From: an uncultured Anaerolineales bacterium
Lineage (GTDB): Bacteria > Chloroflexota > Anaerolineae > Aggregatilineales > Aggregatilineaceae
NCBI GenBank assembly: GCA_937135955.1
Contig: CAKZOB010000056.1
Coordinates: 1-55,148, forward strand
Direction: 5' to 3'
Length of the DNA stretch: 55,148 nt
Positions 24,705 through 33,128 of this stretch are shown here, piece after piece. Below the pieces are notes generated by a model, which was not told the DNA's origin, did no database searches, and saw only the letters and a program-made list of their open reading frames with translations. A program made the position numbers and the translations under genes. Positions within the stretch are counted from its first letter, which is position 1; every line of letters starts with the position of its first letter.

Positions 24705-24855
24705 TGCAGGGGGATTGCATCAAACCGTTTGCCGCTTTACCTCACCCCCAGCCTCGCTACGCTCGGCTTGGAGGCGCGCCAGCGCCGAGTGAGGGTGAGG
24801 TCAACCCGAAGATCACACCTGAGCTTACCTCTGCCCATGGTTCTGCTGGCTGGTG
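24705..24855 (+). repeat. Dispersed ~145-bp non-coding repeat, copy A
   Basis: By eye this copy matches, in inverted orientation, the stretch 34624-34765 at roughly nine bases in ten. Shared landmarks are TGCAGGGGGATTGCATCAAA, CCTCACCCCCAGCCTCGC, GAGCTTAC and CCCATGGTTCTGCTGG. Inside are complementary arms (CCTCACCC and GGGTGAGG; CTCGGC and GCCGAG) that would fold into a long hairpin. Copy A has an extra 8 bases (GAGGCGCG) near the hairpin tip. No coding is likely. It fills the 391-bp gap between the lipoprotein and ricT together with a promoter. Confidence 0.75.
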
Positions 24856-24885
24856 TTGATGCGATTACCCTGCCCAAGCGAGCTA

Positions 24886-24914
24886 TTGCAAACGACCTGT
24901 AGTTCTTTTATAGT
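24886..24914 (+). promoter_or_regulatory. Promoter of ricT
   Basis: -35 TTGCAA (24886-24891) and -10 TATAGT (24909-24914) with an ideal 17-bp spacer, about 60 bp before the gene start. Confidence 0.65.
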
Positions 24915-24973
24915 TGACGTGTCCGGCTCATGCGCCGGATCATCTATCCCTTTGGCGAAAAGGCTATCCGGGC

Positions 24974-26116
24974 ATGACACTCATCAGCGAACATCACACT
25001 CAGACGGCGACTGCCCGTGTTGCCGGTGTGCGTTTTCACGAAGTCGGCAAGGTCTATCACTTCAGCTATAGCCACATCCCCGACCTGCTGGTCGGTGACT
25101 TTGTAATCGTCGAGACGGCGCGCGGCATTCAACTTGGCCAGGTCATGAACCTGATCGAGGTAGATGCCGAAAGTGAACAGCGCGATTACAAGCCTATCCT
25201 GCGGCGGGCCACGCCCACTGACCTGATGAGCCAGAAGCTATGGAAGGCGCGCGAAGTCGAGGCGCTCATTACCTGTCGCGAGAAGGCCGCCGAACTGGGC
25301 GGCTTCAACGGCGTGAAATTCATCGCTGCGCAGTACAACTTCGACGGTTCGTTGCTGACCTTTCTGTACACCACCGAGGAGAAGATCAACATGATGCGGC
25401 TGCGCTCGGTGTTGCAGCGCAGTTTCCGCGCCAAGGTGGAGTTGCGGCAGATCGGCCCGCGCGACGTGGCAAAACTGCTGGGTGGCATGGGCGCGTGCGG
25501 CATTCCGCGCTGTTGCAGCACCTTCCTGACCGACTTCAGCCCGATCTCGATCAAGATGGCCAAGGCGCAGGGTATCTCCCTCAACCCGACCGAGATCACC
25601 GGCATGTGCGGGCGGCTGCGCTGCTGCCTGATCTACGAATACGAGCAATACGTCGAAGCGCGCAAACAGCTCCCCAAGCGCAACAAGCGCGTCGGTACGC
25701 CGCATGGCGAAGGCAAAGTGATTGACGTGCATCCCCTGCGCGATGCTGTGACGGTGCTGGTCAACGAGACTCAATATCTGGTGAGCCGCGAAGAGTTGAT
25801 CCCGCTGGACGAACTGGAGGCCCTGCAGGCTAAGGCCGAAGCGGGCTGCTCCAAAGCAGAGACCGGCGGTTGTGACTGCGGGGCGCGCGCCCCTGCCCTG
25901 TCGGACGAGGAAGAAGAAACCGACTTCGACGACGAGCAGGAAGGCATCGCCGACGAGCTGCCTGTTCTGGGAAAGTCCGAGGTCGAAACAGACCTCAAGG
26001 AGAGCGGCCCGTCGGCCCCGCGTCCAGAGCGGTCGCGGCGCGGTCGCCGACGGCATGGGCGGGGAATGCACAGGCGTAATCGTCCTCATCAGGAGCAACC
26101 CAACCAGCATGAGTGA
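24974..26116 (+). CDS. ricT: PSP1/RicT (YaaT) family protein
   Basis: The 380-residue protein has the PSP1 domain of RicT: a beta-rich N-terminus (GVRFHEVGKVYHFSY), LRRATPTDLMSQKLWKAREV, and the Cys motifs CGIPRCCSTFL and TGMCGRLRCCLIYEYEQY (~residues 175-230). In Bacillus those Cys help the RicA-RicF-RicT (Y-complex) bind [4Fe-4S] clusters and direct mRNA processing. An acidic region (EEEETDFDDEQEG) and an Arg-rich tail follow and are not part of the core domain; a second Cys set (CSKAETGGCDCG, ~residue 300) is unusual. The ATG at 24974 is preferred, though its ribosome site is weak. The stop overlaps the deacetylase gene by 8 bp. Confidence 0.88.
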   Translation: MTLISEHHTQTATARVAGVRFHEVGKVYHFSYSHIPDLLVGDFVIVETARGIQLGQVMNLIEVDAESEQRDYKPILRRATPTDLMSQKLWKAREVEALITCREKAAELGGFNGVKFIAAQYNFDGSLLTFLYTTEEKINMMRLRSVLQRSFRAKVELRQIGPRDVAKLLGGMGACGIPRCCSTFLTDFSPISIKMAKAQGISLNPTEITGMCGRLRCCLIYEYEQYVEARKQLPKRNKRVGTPHGEGKVIDVHPLRDAVTVLVNETQYLVSREELIPLDELEALQAKAEAGCSKAETGGCDCGARAPALSDEEEETDFDDEQEGIADELPVLGKSEVETDLKESGPSAPRPERSRRGRRRHGRGMHRRNRPHQEQPNQHE

Positions 26117-26831
26117 ACAGGAGACACCGAAAAAGACACTGACCATCATGGGTATCTTCGCTCACCCCGACGATCCGGAGTTCTTCTGCGGAGGATCGTT
26201 CGCGCGGTGGGCCGCCGAAGGACATCGCGTCATCTTTGTGCTGGCAACCAGTGGCGACAAAGGATCGAATGATCCACAAATGACCTCCGAGCAACTGATC
26301 GTCATCCGCGAAGCGGAAGAGCGCGCCGCCGCCGCCCGCCTGGGCGTAGGGGAAGTCATCTTCCTGCGCTACCCCGACGGCGAGCTACAGCCGACGCTCG
26401 ACCTGCGCCGCCAATTGACGCGCCTGATCCGCCTGAAGCGCCCCGACATCGTTGTCACCAACGACCCGACAGTGCGCTGGTATGGCACGGAATACCTGAA
26501 CCATCCGGATCACCGCGCTATCGGCGACGCTGCGCTGGACGCCGTATTTCCGGCGGCGCGCGATCATCTGACGTTTCCGGAATTGCTGCGCGACGAGGGT
26601 CTGGCCCCGCACAAGGTGAGCACCGTCTACCTGTGCGGCACGCGCGAACCAACCATCAAGATAGACGTAACCGACTTCCTGGAGGCCAAGATCGCCGCCT
26701 TGCGCGAGCACAAAAGTCAGATCGCCGACATGGACGAGATGGAACGGCGGCAGCGCGCTAATGTGGATCGGGAATATCAGGCAGACGGGCCGCGGTATAC
26801 CGAGGCGTTTCGGGTCTTCATCCTGCGCTGA
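26109..26831 (+). CDS. LmbE/PIG-L family deacetylase
   Basis: The 240-residue protein is a PIG-L type zinc amidase with the signature AHPDDPEFFCGGSFARW (residues ~18-34, His-Pro-Asp-Asp), TSGDKGS, RYPDGEL and the third ligand motif HPDHRAIGDA (~132-141). Members deacetylate N-acetylglucosamine-linked substrates or act on mycothiol/bacillithiol-type conjugates; the target here is unknown. The start overlaps ricT, with AGGAG 13 bases upstream, so translation is coupled. Confidence 0.92.
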   Translation: MSEQETPKKTLTIMGIFAHPDDPEFFCGGSFARWAAEGHRVIFVLATSGDKGSNDPQMTSEQLIVIREAEERAAAARLGVGEVIFLRYPDGELQPTLDLRRQLTRLIRLKRPDIVVTNDPTVRWYGTEYLNHPDHRAIGDAALDAVFPAARDHLTFPELLRDEGLAPHKVSTVYLCGTREPTIKIDVTDFLEAKIAALREHKSQIADMDEMERRQRANVDREYQADGPRYTEAFRVFILR

Positions 26832-26879
26832 GCGCCGCTGAAGGCCAGCGAAAGTTTGACAGACAGGAGAACAAACCGG

Positions 26880-28079
26880 GTGATCGGTTTAAAGTCACAG
26901 ATCGAAGCCCGCCAGGACACATGGATCGCGCTGCGCCGCGATCTGCATCAGCACCCCGAATTGGGGTTCGACCTGCCCCGCACCGCAGCAGTAGTGGCAG
27001 AACGGCTGCGCTCGCTGGGGCTGGAAGTACAGACAGGCGTCGGGTGTTCGGGCGTCATCGGGTTGCTGGAAGGCGCAGCCGCCGGGCCGACCGTGCTGGT
27101 GCGCGCCGATATGGACGCCCTGCCGGTGCAGGAAGAGAACGCCGTCCCCTATGCCTCGCGGACGCCGGGCGTCATGCACGCCTGCGGTCACGACGGGCAT
27201 ACGGCCATCGCCCTGGCCGTCGCCGAACTGCTCAGCGAGCACCGTACTCAGATGAGCGGACGAGTCAAGTTCGTATTTCAGCCTGCCGAAGAAATCGGGC
27301 GCGGGGCGCAGGCCATGATCGAGGATGGTGCGCTGTCCAATCCTGCGCCGGACGTGTGCCTGGGCCTGCACCTGTGGAACGAAATGCCCGTCGGCTTCGT
27401 CGCCCTGGTGGATGGGCCGATGATGGCCGCTGCCGGCGATGTCAGCATCACTGTGCGCGGGCGCGGCGGGCATGGTGCACTTCCGCACGAGACGCGCGAC
27501 CCGATTGTCGCGGCCAGCCATATTGTGACAGCGCTGCAAACGGTAGTCAGCCGCAACGTGCGCCCTACCGATGTGGCTGTCGTGTCCATCACCGAGTTCA
27601 AAGCGGGCGATTCCTTCAACGTGATCCCAGAGATAGCGCAGTTACGCGGCACGATCCGGGCCTTCCGCCCTGAGGTGATCGAATTGCTCGGGCAGCGCAC
27701 GCGCGAAATTGCGCAGGAACTCGCCGCAGCTTTCGGCTGTCAGGCCGAGGTACATGTGGAGCAACTCACCCTGCCTGTGGTCAACGATGCCGCAGTCAAC
27801 GCCCGGCTGCGCCCGCTCTTTCGGCAGGTTGCTCCGCAGGTGCAGTTGCTGGATGGCGTGCAGACCATGGCCGCCGAGGATATGTCCTATTTCCTCAACG
27901 CGGTACCTGGCACTTTCTTCTTCGTCGGCTCGGCCAACCCTGAGCGCGGCCTCGACTACCCGCATCACCATCCCCGTTTCGATTTCGACGAAGCCGCCCT
28001 GCCGCTGGCAATCGAACTGCTGGCCGAGGCGGTCGCGTCTTACGTCCTACCGGACACATCGCATCCCCCCACGTTATAG
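26880..28079 (+). CDS. M20 family metallo-amidohydrolase
   Basis: The 399-residue protein is of the M20D group (hippurate hydrolase / N-acyl-L-amino acid amidohydrolase). It has RRDLHQHPELGFD (~residues 16-28), ADMDALPVQE (~76-85), the metal motif HACGHDGHTA (~99-108), QPAEEIGRGA (~134-143) and LHLWNEMP. The dimerisation domain has GRGGHGALPHETRDP (~197-211). GTG at 26880 is preferred because AGGAGAA precedes it; TTG 26856 is an alternative. It is followed within 11 bp by the S51-like gene, suggesting joint handling of acylated or peptide-linked amino acids. Confidence 0.92.
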   Translation: MIGLKSQIEARQDTWIALRRDLHQHPELGFDLPRTAAVVAERLRSLGLEVQTGVGCSGVIGLLEGAAAGPTVLVRADMDALPVQEENAVPYASRTPGVMHACGHDGHTAIALAVAELLSEHRTQMSGRVKFVFQPAEEIGRGAQAMIEDGALSNPAPDVCLGLHLWNEMPVGFVALVDGPMMAAAGDVSITVRGRGGHGALPHETRDPIVAASHIVTALQTVVSRNVRPTDVAVVSITEFKAGDSFNVIPEIAQLRGTIRAFRPEVIELLGQRTREIAQELAAAFGCQAEVHVEQLTLPVVNDAAVNARLRPLFRQVAPQVQLLDGVQTMAAEDMSYFLNAVPGTFFFVGSANPERGLDYPHHHPRFDFDEAALPLAIELLAEAVASYVLPDTSHPPTL

Positions 28080-28090
28080 AGGAGAACACC

Positions 28091-28771
28091 ATGCCCCACC
28101 TCAACATCTTTCGCTGGCAGGCCGGGCGCGGCTGGCTGGTATTCAGCGGCGGCGGAGCCTGGGACTCCGACGCGGTACAGACTATCGAAGCTGCCGTGTT
28201 GAGACGGGCGATTTCGCAAGGCCCGCTGGTCTACATCTGGGCCGCGGGCGACCTGGAAACCGCCGATCAGCACATGGACTCTCTGCGCGACCTGGGCGCG
28301 CGCACTGGCTACCTGCTCGACATCGTCAGCGAGAGCGATCAGGAACTGGTCGAACGGCTGGGCGAAGCGGGCGTGATCATCATTGGTGACGGCCCCAATC
28401 AGGGGGCATTGCGCGATGCGCTGGACGGCGCTGTGCTGGAGGGGTTGCAGTTGGCCTTCAACCGGGGCGCGACCATCTACGCCGTCGGGCTGAGCGCCGA
28501 GCAATTCGGCGCGCTGCGCCTGGACGCGACCTCGCTGACGCCGGGTGTGGCCTGGCTGCAACAGGCTATCCTGATCGCAGGCTATACGCCCGACATGGCG
28601 GACGAACTACATCAACTCATCCGCCAGACTCCTGCACACTTCGGGATCGGGCTGGGCCAGGGCGCGGCGCTGGCGCTGGGGCCGCGGGGAGAAGTGGAAG
28701 TATGGGGTAATCCTGCCATTACCGTAGCGTTGGGACGAGAATTCGCCAGCGCATACCCGGAAGGAGCATGA
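28091..28771 (+). CDS. S51 peptidase / cyanophycinase-like protein, atypical
   Basis: The 226-residue protein opens with LVFSGGGAWDSD (~residues 17-28), then LVYIWAAGDLETAD, IIIGDGPNQGALRDAL (~96-111), IYAVGLSAEQFGAL (~134-147) and GIGLGQGAALALGPRGEVEV (~196-215). The order and spacing recall the S51/class I glutamine amidotransferase-like fold of cyanophycinase and peptidase E. In those enzymes the nucleophile Ser sits in a GxSAG turn; here it would be GLSAE. The usual acidic DExTAL motif reads GQGAAL. It may be a divergent or inactive relative. It sits between an M20 amidohydrolase and purA with tight spacing. Confidence 0.5.
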   Translation: MPHLNIFRWQAGRGWLVFSGGGAWDSDAVQTIEAAVLRRAISQGPLVYIWAAGDLETADQHMDSLRDLGARTGYLLDIVSESDQELVERLGEAGVIIIGDGPNQGALRDALDGAVLEGLQLAFNRGATIYAVGLSAEQFGALRLDATSLTPGVAWLQQAILIAGYTPDMADELHQLIRQTPAHFGIGLGQGAALALGPRGEVEVWGNPAITVALGREFASAYPEGA

Positions 28772-28772
28772 C

Positions 28773-30056
28773 ATGCCTGCAACGGTCTTGATCGGGGCAC
28801 AGTGGGGCGACGAAGGCAAAGGCCGCGTGGCCGACTGGCTGGCCGGGCAGTGCGACGTGATGGCCCGCTACGCCGGCGGCGACAACGCCGGACATACCGT
28901 CAAGGTGGGTGAGCGCGAGTTCAAGCTGCATCTGGTGCCATCTGGCGTAGTGCACCCTGGCGTCCGCTGTGTCCTGGGCAGCGGCATGGTGATCAACCCG
29001 CTGCGCCTGGTCGAAGAACTGGACATGCTGGCCGGACAGGGAGTAGACGTCTCTCCGGAGCGGATTCATCTGAGCGTCCGCGCCCATGTGATCACGCCGG
29101 GGCATCTGGCGCTCGATGGCGCTTCGGAGCGGGCGCGGGGCAGTAGCTCCATTGGCACGACGCGGCGCGGCATCGGCCCGGCCTACATGGACAAGGCCGC
29201 TCGCACGGGCCTGCTCACTGGCCAGATGCGCGATCCTGACGAGTTCGCCGCGCAGGTCAAGGCATCTCTGGAAGGGGCCAACGCGCTGTTGACTCGCCTG
29301 TACGGACTGGAGCCGGTGGACGCCGAAGGGTTGGCAGCGCAGTACGGCGCGGCTGCCGCCCGTCTCGCCCCCTACCTGGCCGACACGACCACCCTGCTGC
29401 ACGATCTGCTCGGCCAGGGACAACGCTTGCTCTGCGAAGGAGCACAGGGTACCCTGCTCGACCTGGATCACGGGCATTATCCTTACGTGACCAGTTCCTC
29501 AGCGACAGTGGGCGGCGCTCTCACTGGCCTGGGCATCGGGCCGCAGCAGATCACCCGCGTGGTGGGCGTGGCCAAAGCCTATTGCACGCGCGTCGGCAAC
29601 GGCCCCTTCCCCACCGAACTGTTCGACGAAACGGGCGAGCGGTTGCGCAATGCTGGCCACGAATACGGCACGACGACAGGGCGCCCGCGCCGTTGCGGCT
29701 GGCTGGACGCAGTAGCTCTGCGCTACGCCGCCCGCGTCAACGGCCTGACTGAACTGGTGATCACCAAGCTCGATGTGCTCAGCGGTCTGGACGAGCTGAA
29801 GATCGCCGTGGCTTACCAGCGTGGCGATCAACAACTCACTGCCCTGCCGCTCTTCACGCCGGACTATGAAAGCGTATGCCCGGTCTATGAGACGCTGCCC
29901 GGCTGGCACGAAGACATCTCCGCCGTCCGGCGCTTCGACGAGCTACCGCTCAATGCACAACATTACCTGCGCCGCATCGAAGCCCTCGTCGGCGTGCCTA
30001 TCCGCATGGTCAGCGTAGGACCGGAACGCGAGCAAGCTATCGAACTGGTGTGGTGA
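28773..30056 (+). CDS. purA: Adenylosuccinate synthetase
   Basis: The 427-residue protein is full length for PurA, which makes adenylosuccinate from IMP, aspartate and GTP in AMP synthesis. It has the opening QWGDEGKGRVADWLA (~residues 9-23), GGDNAGHTV (~35-43), the IMP site SSIGTTRRGIGPAYMDKAAR (~126-145), EGAQGTLLDLDHGHYPYVTSS (quoted in part, ~224) and GNGPFPTEL (~278). The C-terminal TTTGRPRRCGWLDAV and KLDVLSGLDELKI motifs are also present. AAGGAGC lies 6 bases before the ATG, which follows the S51-like stop directly. Confidence 0.97.
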   Translation: MPATVLIGAQWGDEGKGRVADWLAGQCDVMARYAGGDNAGHTVKVGEREFKLHLVPSGVVHPGVRCVLGSGMVINPLRLVEELDMLAGQGVDVSPERIHLSVRAHVITPGHLALDGASERARGSSSIGTTRRGIGPAYMDKAARTGLLTGQMRDPDEFAAQVKASLEGANALLTRLYGLEPVDAEGLAAQYGAAAARLAPYLADTTTLLHDLLGQGQRLLCEGAQGTLLDLDHGHYPYVTSSSATVGGALTGLGIGPQQITRVVGVAKAYCTRVGNGPFPTELFDETGERLRNAGHEYGTTTGRPRRCGWLDAVALRYAARVNGLTELVITKLDVLSGLDELKIAVAYQRGDQQLTALPLFTPDYESVCPVYETLPGWHEDISAVRRFDELPLNAQHYLRRIEALVGVPIRMVSVGPEREQAIELVW

Positions 30057-30071
30057 AAAGGAAGCGGCGCG

Positions 30072-30920
30072 ATGAGCCAGTCTGGTCTGCCGCAGCCGGA
30101 CGATCCCTTTGCTCCGCCGCCTCTGGAGTTCCCTCCCCGGCGCGTCATCTCGCTGGTGCCCAGCCTGACGGAGTCACTCTTCGACCTGGGGCTGGGCAAC
30201 CGTCTGATCGCGGTCACCGAATATTGCACGCGCCCGGCAGCCGGCGTGCTTCCCCTGCCCAAGGTAGGCGGCACCAAAACGCCCAATATAGAGCGCATCA
30301 TCGCCCTGCAACCCGACCTGGTGCTGATGAACGACGAGGAGAACCGCCTCGAGGATGCTGAAGCGCTACAGGCGGCTGGTATCCCGCTGTGGATCACCGG
30401 GCCGCGCACTGTGCAAGACGCGCTCAACCTGCTGTGGCAGATCATGGAAGTATTCGACGATGCGGCCATGTCGCCCCGTGTGCGCGAGATCGAGCGTGCC
30501 TACGACATCACCCGGCTGGCCGCCCAGGCCAGCGAGCCGGTACGAGTCTTCGCCCCCATCTGGCGCGATCCCTGGATGACCTTCAACGCCAGCACCTACG
30601 CTCATGATGTGCTGCGCGTGTGTGGGGGGTATAATGTATTTGCCGGGAGCGCTCTCCGCTATCCCACTGTCACGTTGGACGAGGTGGTGGCGGCACAGCC
30701 AGAAATTGTCTTATTGCCTGATGAACCCTATCCCTTCTGCGATGCCGACATAGCCGAGTTCAGGGGGCTGGACATACCGGCAGCCCATCACGGGCGCATT
30801 TATCGGCTCGATGGCAGTCTGTTGACGTGGCATGGCACCCGTGTGGCCTATGCCCTGCGTGATCTGCCAGGACTGTTGATGCGGGGGGGATTTGATGATC
30901 ACGCACACGCTCACCCATGA
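30072..30920 (+). CDS. BtuF-like helical-backbone binding protein without signal peptide
   Basis: The 282-residue protein has the fold of cobalamin/Fe-siderophore binding proteins (PF01497): RRVISLVPSLTESLFDLGLG (~residues 23-42), VGGTKTPNIERIIALQPDLV (~66-85), IPLWITGPRTVQDAL (~107-121) and a second lobe with GGYNVFAG (~190), TLDEVVAAQPEIVLLPDEPY (~203-222). There is no Sec signal or lipobox, so it appears cytosolic, unlike true transport receptors. No ABC transporter genes are near. Its 3' end overlaps a PAS histidine kinase by 26 bp, so it may be an intracellular ligand sensor. Confidence 0.85.
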   Translation: MSQSGLPQPDDPFAPPPLEFPPRRVISLVPSLTESLFDLGLGNRLIAVTEYCTRPAAGVLPLPKVGGTKTPNIERIIALQPDLVLMNDEENRLEDAEALQAAGIPLWITGPRTVQDALNLLWQIMEVFDDAAMSPRVREIERAYDITRLAAQASEPVRVFAPIWRDPWMTFNASTYAHDVLRVCGGYNVFAGSALRYPTVTLDEVVAAQPEIVLLPDEPYPFCDADIAEFRGLDIPAAHHGRIYRLDGSLLTWHGTRVAYALRDLPGLLMRGGFDDHAHAHP

Positions 30921-31881
30921 GACCCTGGAGACGCTCTGTCGCCAGTCGCCAGTCGCTACTATCGTCATAGACCCAGATAAACGTATCCGCCTGATCAATC
31001 CGGCGGCGGAGAAAGCGCTGGAATTGCCCTCGCTAACTGCCGTGGGGCGCTCGCTGTCCGACTATGAAATCCTGCGCCCCATCGCCGAACATCTGGATAC
31101 GACTCCCAACGGCCCCGGTATTCAGACCACAGGATTGAAACTGAGCGCAAGTGCAGAAGTTACGGTGCAGATCATCGTCGCGCTGGATATCTCTGCGGCC
31201 AATCTGTCACAGGTAGAGCTGGTGGAAAACCTGGTGCACGACCTGAAGAGACCAGCAGCAGTGGCCAAGACCCTGGCCGATATGGTGCAGGAAACCGGCC
31301 CCCTGAATCAAGATCAACTCGTCTGGCTAGACCGCACCCGTCGCAAGCTGTTGACCATGTCCAGCGCCATCAACGAGGTCATTGACACCTTCTGGATGGA
31401 AGTGAGCGGACAACTGCTCTGGCAGCAGACCGACCTGGTGCCGATTGTGCAACGGCTGGTGCGCGAGGCGAACGACCTGGCGCAGATGAACGGCATCACC
31501 CTGGAAACCGAACTGCCCGAAAACGGGTGCCCGGCCCTGGTAGATGCTACGCGCATTCAGGGGGCTATCAACAACCTGATCAACAACGCCGTCAAATACT
31601 CCCCCAATGGCGGCGTTGTGCGCGTCTCACTCAAACATGAGGGCGATAGCATCACCTTCCAGGTCTCTGACCAGGGAATTGGCGTCCTTCCTGAGGAACT
31701 GGAGCGTATCTTCGAGCCGGGCTATCGGGTGCGCAACAAAGAAACCGAGCGCATCGAAGGCACCGGCATCGGGCTGACCATCGTGCGCACGGTGGTGGAC
31801 AAGCATGGGGGCAAGGTTTTCGTCCACAGCACGCTGGGTCAGGGCAGCGTCTTCGGATTCACCCTGCCCTGCAAACCCTGA
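30895..31881 (+). CDS. Soluble PAS-domain histidine kinase
   Basis: The 328-residue protein has an N-terminal PAS domain (LCRQSPVATIVIDPDKRIR to about residue 95). A HisKA region has the phospho-acceptor His in ENLVHDLKRPAAV (~residue 115). The ATPase domain has N-box NNLINNAVKYSPNGG (~222-236), G1 DQGIGV and G2 GTGIGLTIV (~289-297). No membrane helix is present. It overlaps the BtuF-like gene, with a GGGGGGA ribosome site; ATG 30895 is preferred to TTG 30892. No receiver gene is adjacent on this strand. Its signal may be the ligand of the overlapping binding protein, which is an inference from coupling only. Confidence 0.9.
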   Translation: MITHTLTHETLETLCRQSPVATIVIDPDKRIRLINPAAEKALELPSLTAVGRSLSDYEILRPIAEHLDTTPNGPGIQTTGLKLSASAEVTVQIIVALDISAANLSQVELVENLVHDLKRPAAVAKTLADMVQETGPLNQDQLVWLDRTRRKLLTMSSAINEVIDTFWMEVSGQLLWQQTDLVPIVQRLVREANDLAQMNGITLETELPENGCPALVDATRIQGAINNLINNAVKYSPNGGVVRVSLKHEGDSITFQVSDQGIGVLPEELERIFEPGYRVRNKETERIEGTGIGLTIVRTVVDKHGGKVFVHSTLGQGSVFGFTLPCKP

Positions 31882-31890
31882 GCGGCGGAC

Positions 31891-32904
31891 TCAATCATCG
31901 TCGTCGTGATGCTGCGACAGCCACTCCGGCGAGAGCCACTCAAATGACGACCAGGGTCGCGAGCGCTCGCGTGGCACGACGATAGGCAGCGCGCGCGGCA
32001 GCAGATCGGCGATGATGGGCGTCGTGCCCAGTGGGTCGCCGTCAATCTGTGTCGGTTGAGGGGTCTTGGCGTCAATCACAATGCGTTTCCGCGCCGAAAA
32101 ATAGATGATGGACTCCGGCGGCAACCCACTTCCCACCACCAGATTGGCCACGCCGGTGAGCACCCGCGCCGGATTGAGGGGACGCAGCACGCCTGCATAG
32201 AGCAAGCCATCGTCCGGCTGAATCGCATCATTGATCAGCGATAACCCATTGATCCAGGTCAACGCCCCCGTCGCCGTGACAAACGCCAGAATGCCGTCTA
32301 CGTGGATCGGCGGTTGCCCATCCAGCGAAACCAGGTATTCAACTGGCTTCGTCTGGCGCAGGGACTTGAGGCCAGTGATGCCGTAGGCCAGCACGCCCAA
32401 GCGATCTTTGTCCGCGCGGGTGGTGTTGAAAGCTGCCTCTGCCTCAAACCCTGTCGAGACGCGCAACACGGAGCAGCGGTCACCCACACGAGCCAGATCG
32501 ATCCGCCGGATCAGTCCAGGGCCAAGCGCCAGTTTGAGCGCCGCTTCCAGGCGGTGCGGCAACCCCAGAAAGCCGGAGACCACGTTGCCCGTGCCGACTG
32601 GAACCCACGAAAAAGGTACCATGGCCTCGCCCAGGGCACGCAGCGCGCCAGACACGCCTTCCATCAGCGTGCCATCTCCTCCGGCAACCAGGATTCGATC
32701 CGCGCCAGCAGCCACTCCCTCGGCGATGGCATGGGCAAAGTCGAAATCGGGCGTGGTGACGTGCAGAGTCACGCGCGGCTCTCTGGTCGCACGCAACCGC
32801 TCGATCACGATCTGTCCGCGCTTTGCCCCCGACGCCGGATTGACGATCGCCAGCACATGCTCCGGGGCCTCAACTTCTGGCCACTCCGCGTTGGTCATGG
32901 TCAT
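31891..32904 (-). CDS. Diacylglycerol/lipid kinase family protein
   Basis: The 337-residue protein has the DAGK catalytic domain: IVNPASGAKRG (~residues 19-29), the nucleotide motif VAGGDGTLMEGV (~71-82) and the VPVGTGNVV motif (~100-108). A second beta domain follows with the family end motif TQIDGDPLGTTP (~295). These enzymes phosphorylate diacylglycerol, sphingoid bases or related lipids at the membrane. The ATG at 32904 is preferred; an upstream ATG at 32997 lacks family support. The C-terminus ends HHDDDD. It converges with the PAS kinase gene with only 9 bp between the stops. Confidence 0.88.
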   Translation of the reverse strand: MTMTNAEWPEVEAPEHVLAIVNPASGAKRGQIVIERLRATREPRVTLHVTTPDFDFAHAIAEGVAAGADRILVAGGDGTLMEGVSGALRALGEAMVPFSWVPVGTGNVVSGFLGLPHRLEAALKLALGPGLIRRIDLARVGDRCSVLRVSTGFEAEAAFNTTRADKDRLGVLAYGITGLKSLRQTKPVEYLVSLDGQPPIHVDGILAFVTATGALTWINGLSLINDAIQPDDGLLYAGVLRPLNPARVLTGVANLVVGSGLPPESIIYFSARKRIVIDAKTPQPTQIDGDPLGTTPIIADLLPRALPIVVPRERSRPWSSFEWLSPEWLSQHHDDDD

Positions 32905-33053
32905 CTCGCTGTCCGCGGCTTTCCCTGACTCCAGTATATCGTAAAGTCGCTCTCTACAGCGCATTCTAGAGCAGGCCGTGCACTTTTTCGCCCTCAACGC
33001 CCTGCCTCTTCTGCCACGTTGCGAGCGAAGAGATGTATTCCTGCGACAGAAAA

Positions 33054-33095
33054 CCCCTCCCCTTGCCCCGCGACGGAGTCGCGAAGGAAACGGGG
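33054..33095. repeat. Short dispersed repeat (CCCCGCGACG-AGTCGCG core), copy 1
   Basis: The sequence CCCCTCCCCTTGCCCCGCGA continues as CGGAGTCGCGAAGGAAACGGGG. It shares its palindromic core with 48266-48300. The 224-bp gap between the two minus-strand genes holds nothing else I can identify. Confidence 0.5.
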
Positions 33096-33128
33096 ATTAA
33101 CACCTCGCGCGAAAGCTCATGACAGCCC

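Noticed and set aside
24705-24855. A small gene in the repeat (shared peptide ITPELTSAHGSAGW in both copies)
   Set aside because: The shared peptide simply reflects DNA identity between repeat copies; there is no ribosome site and the hairpin arms dominate the sequence.
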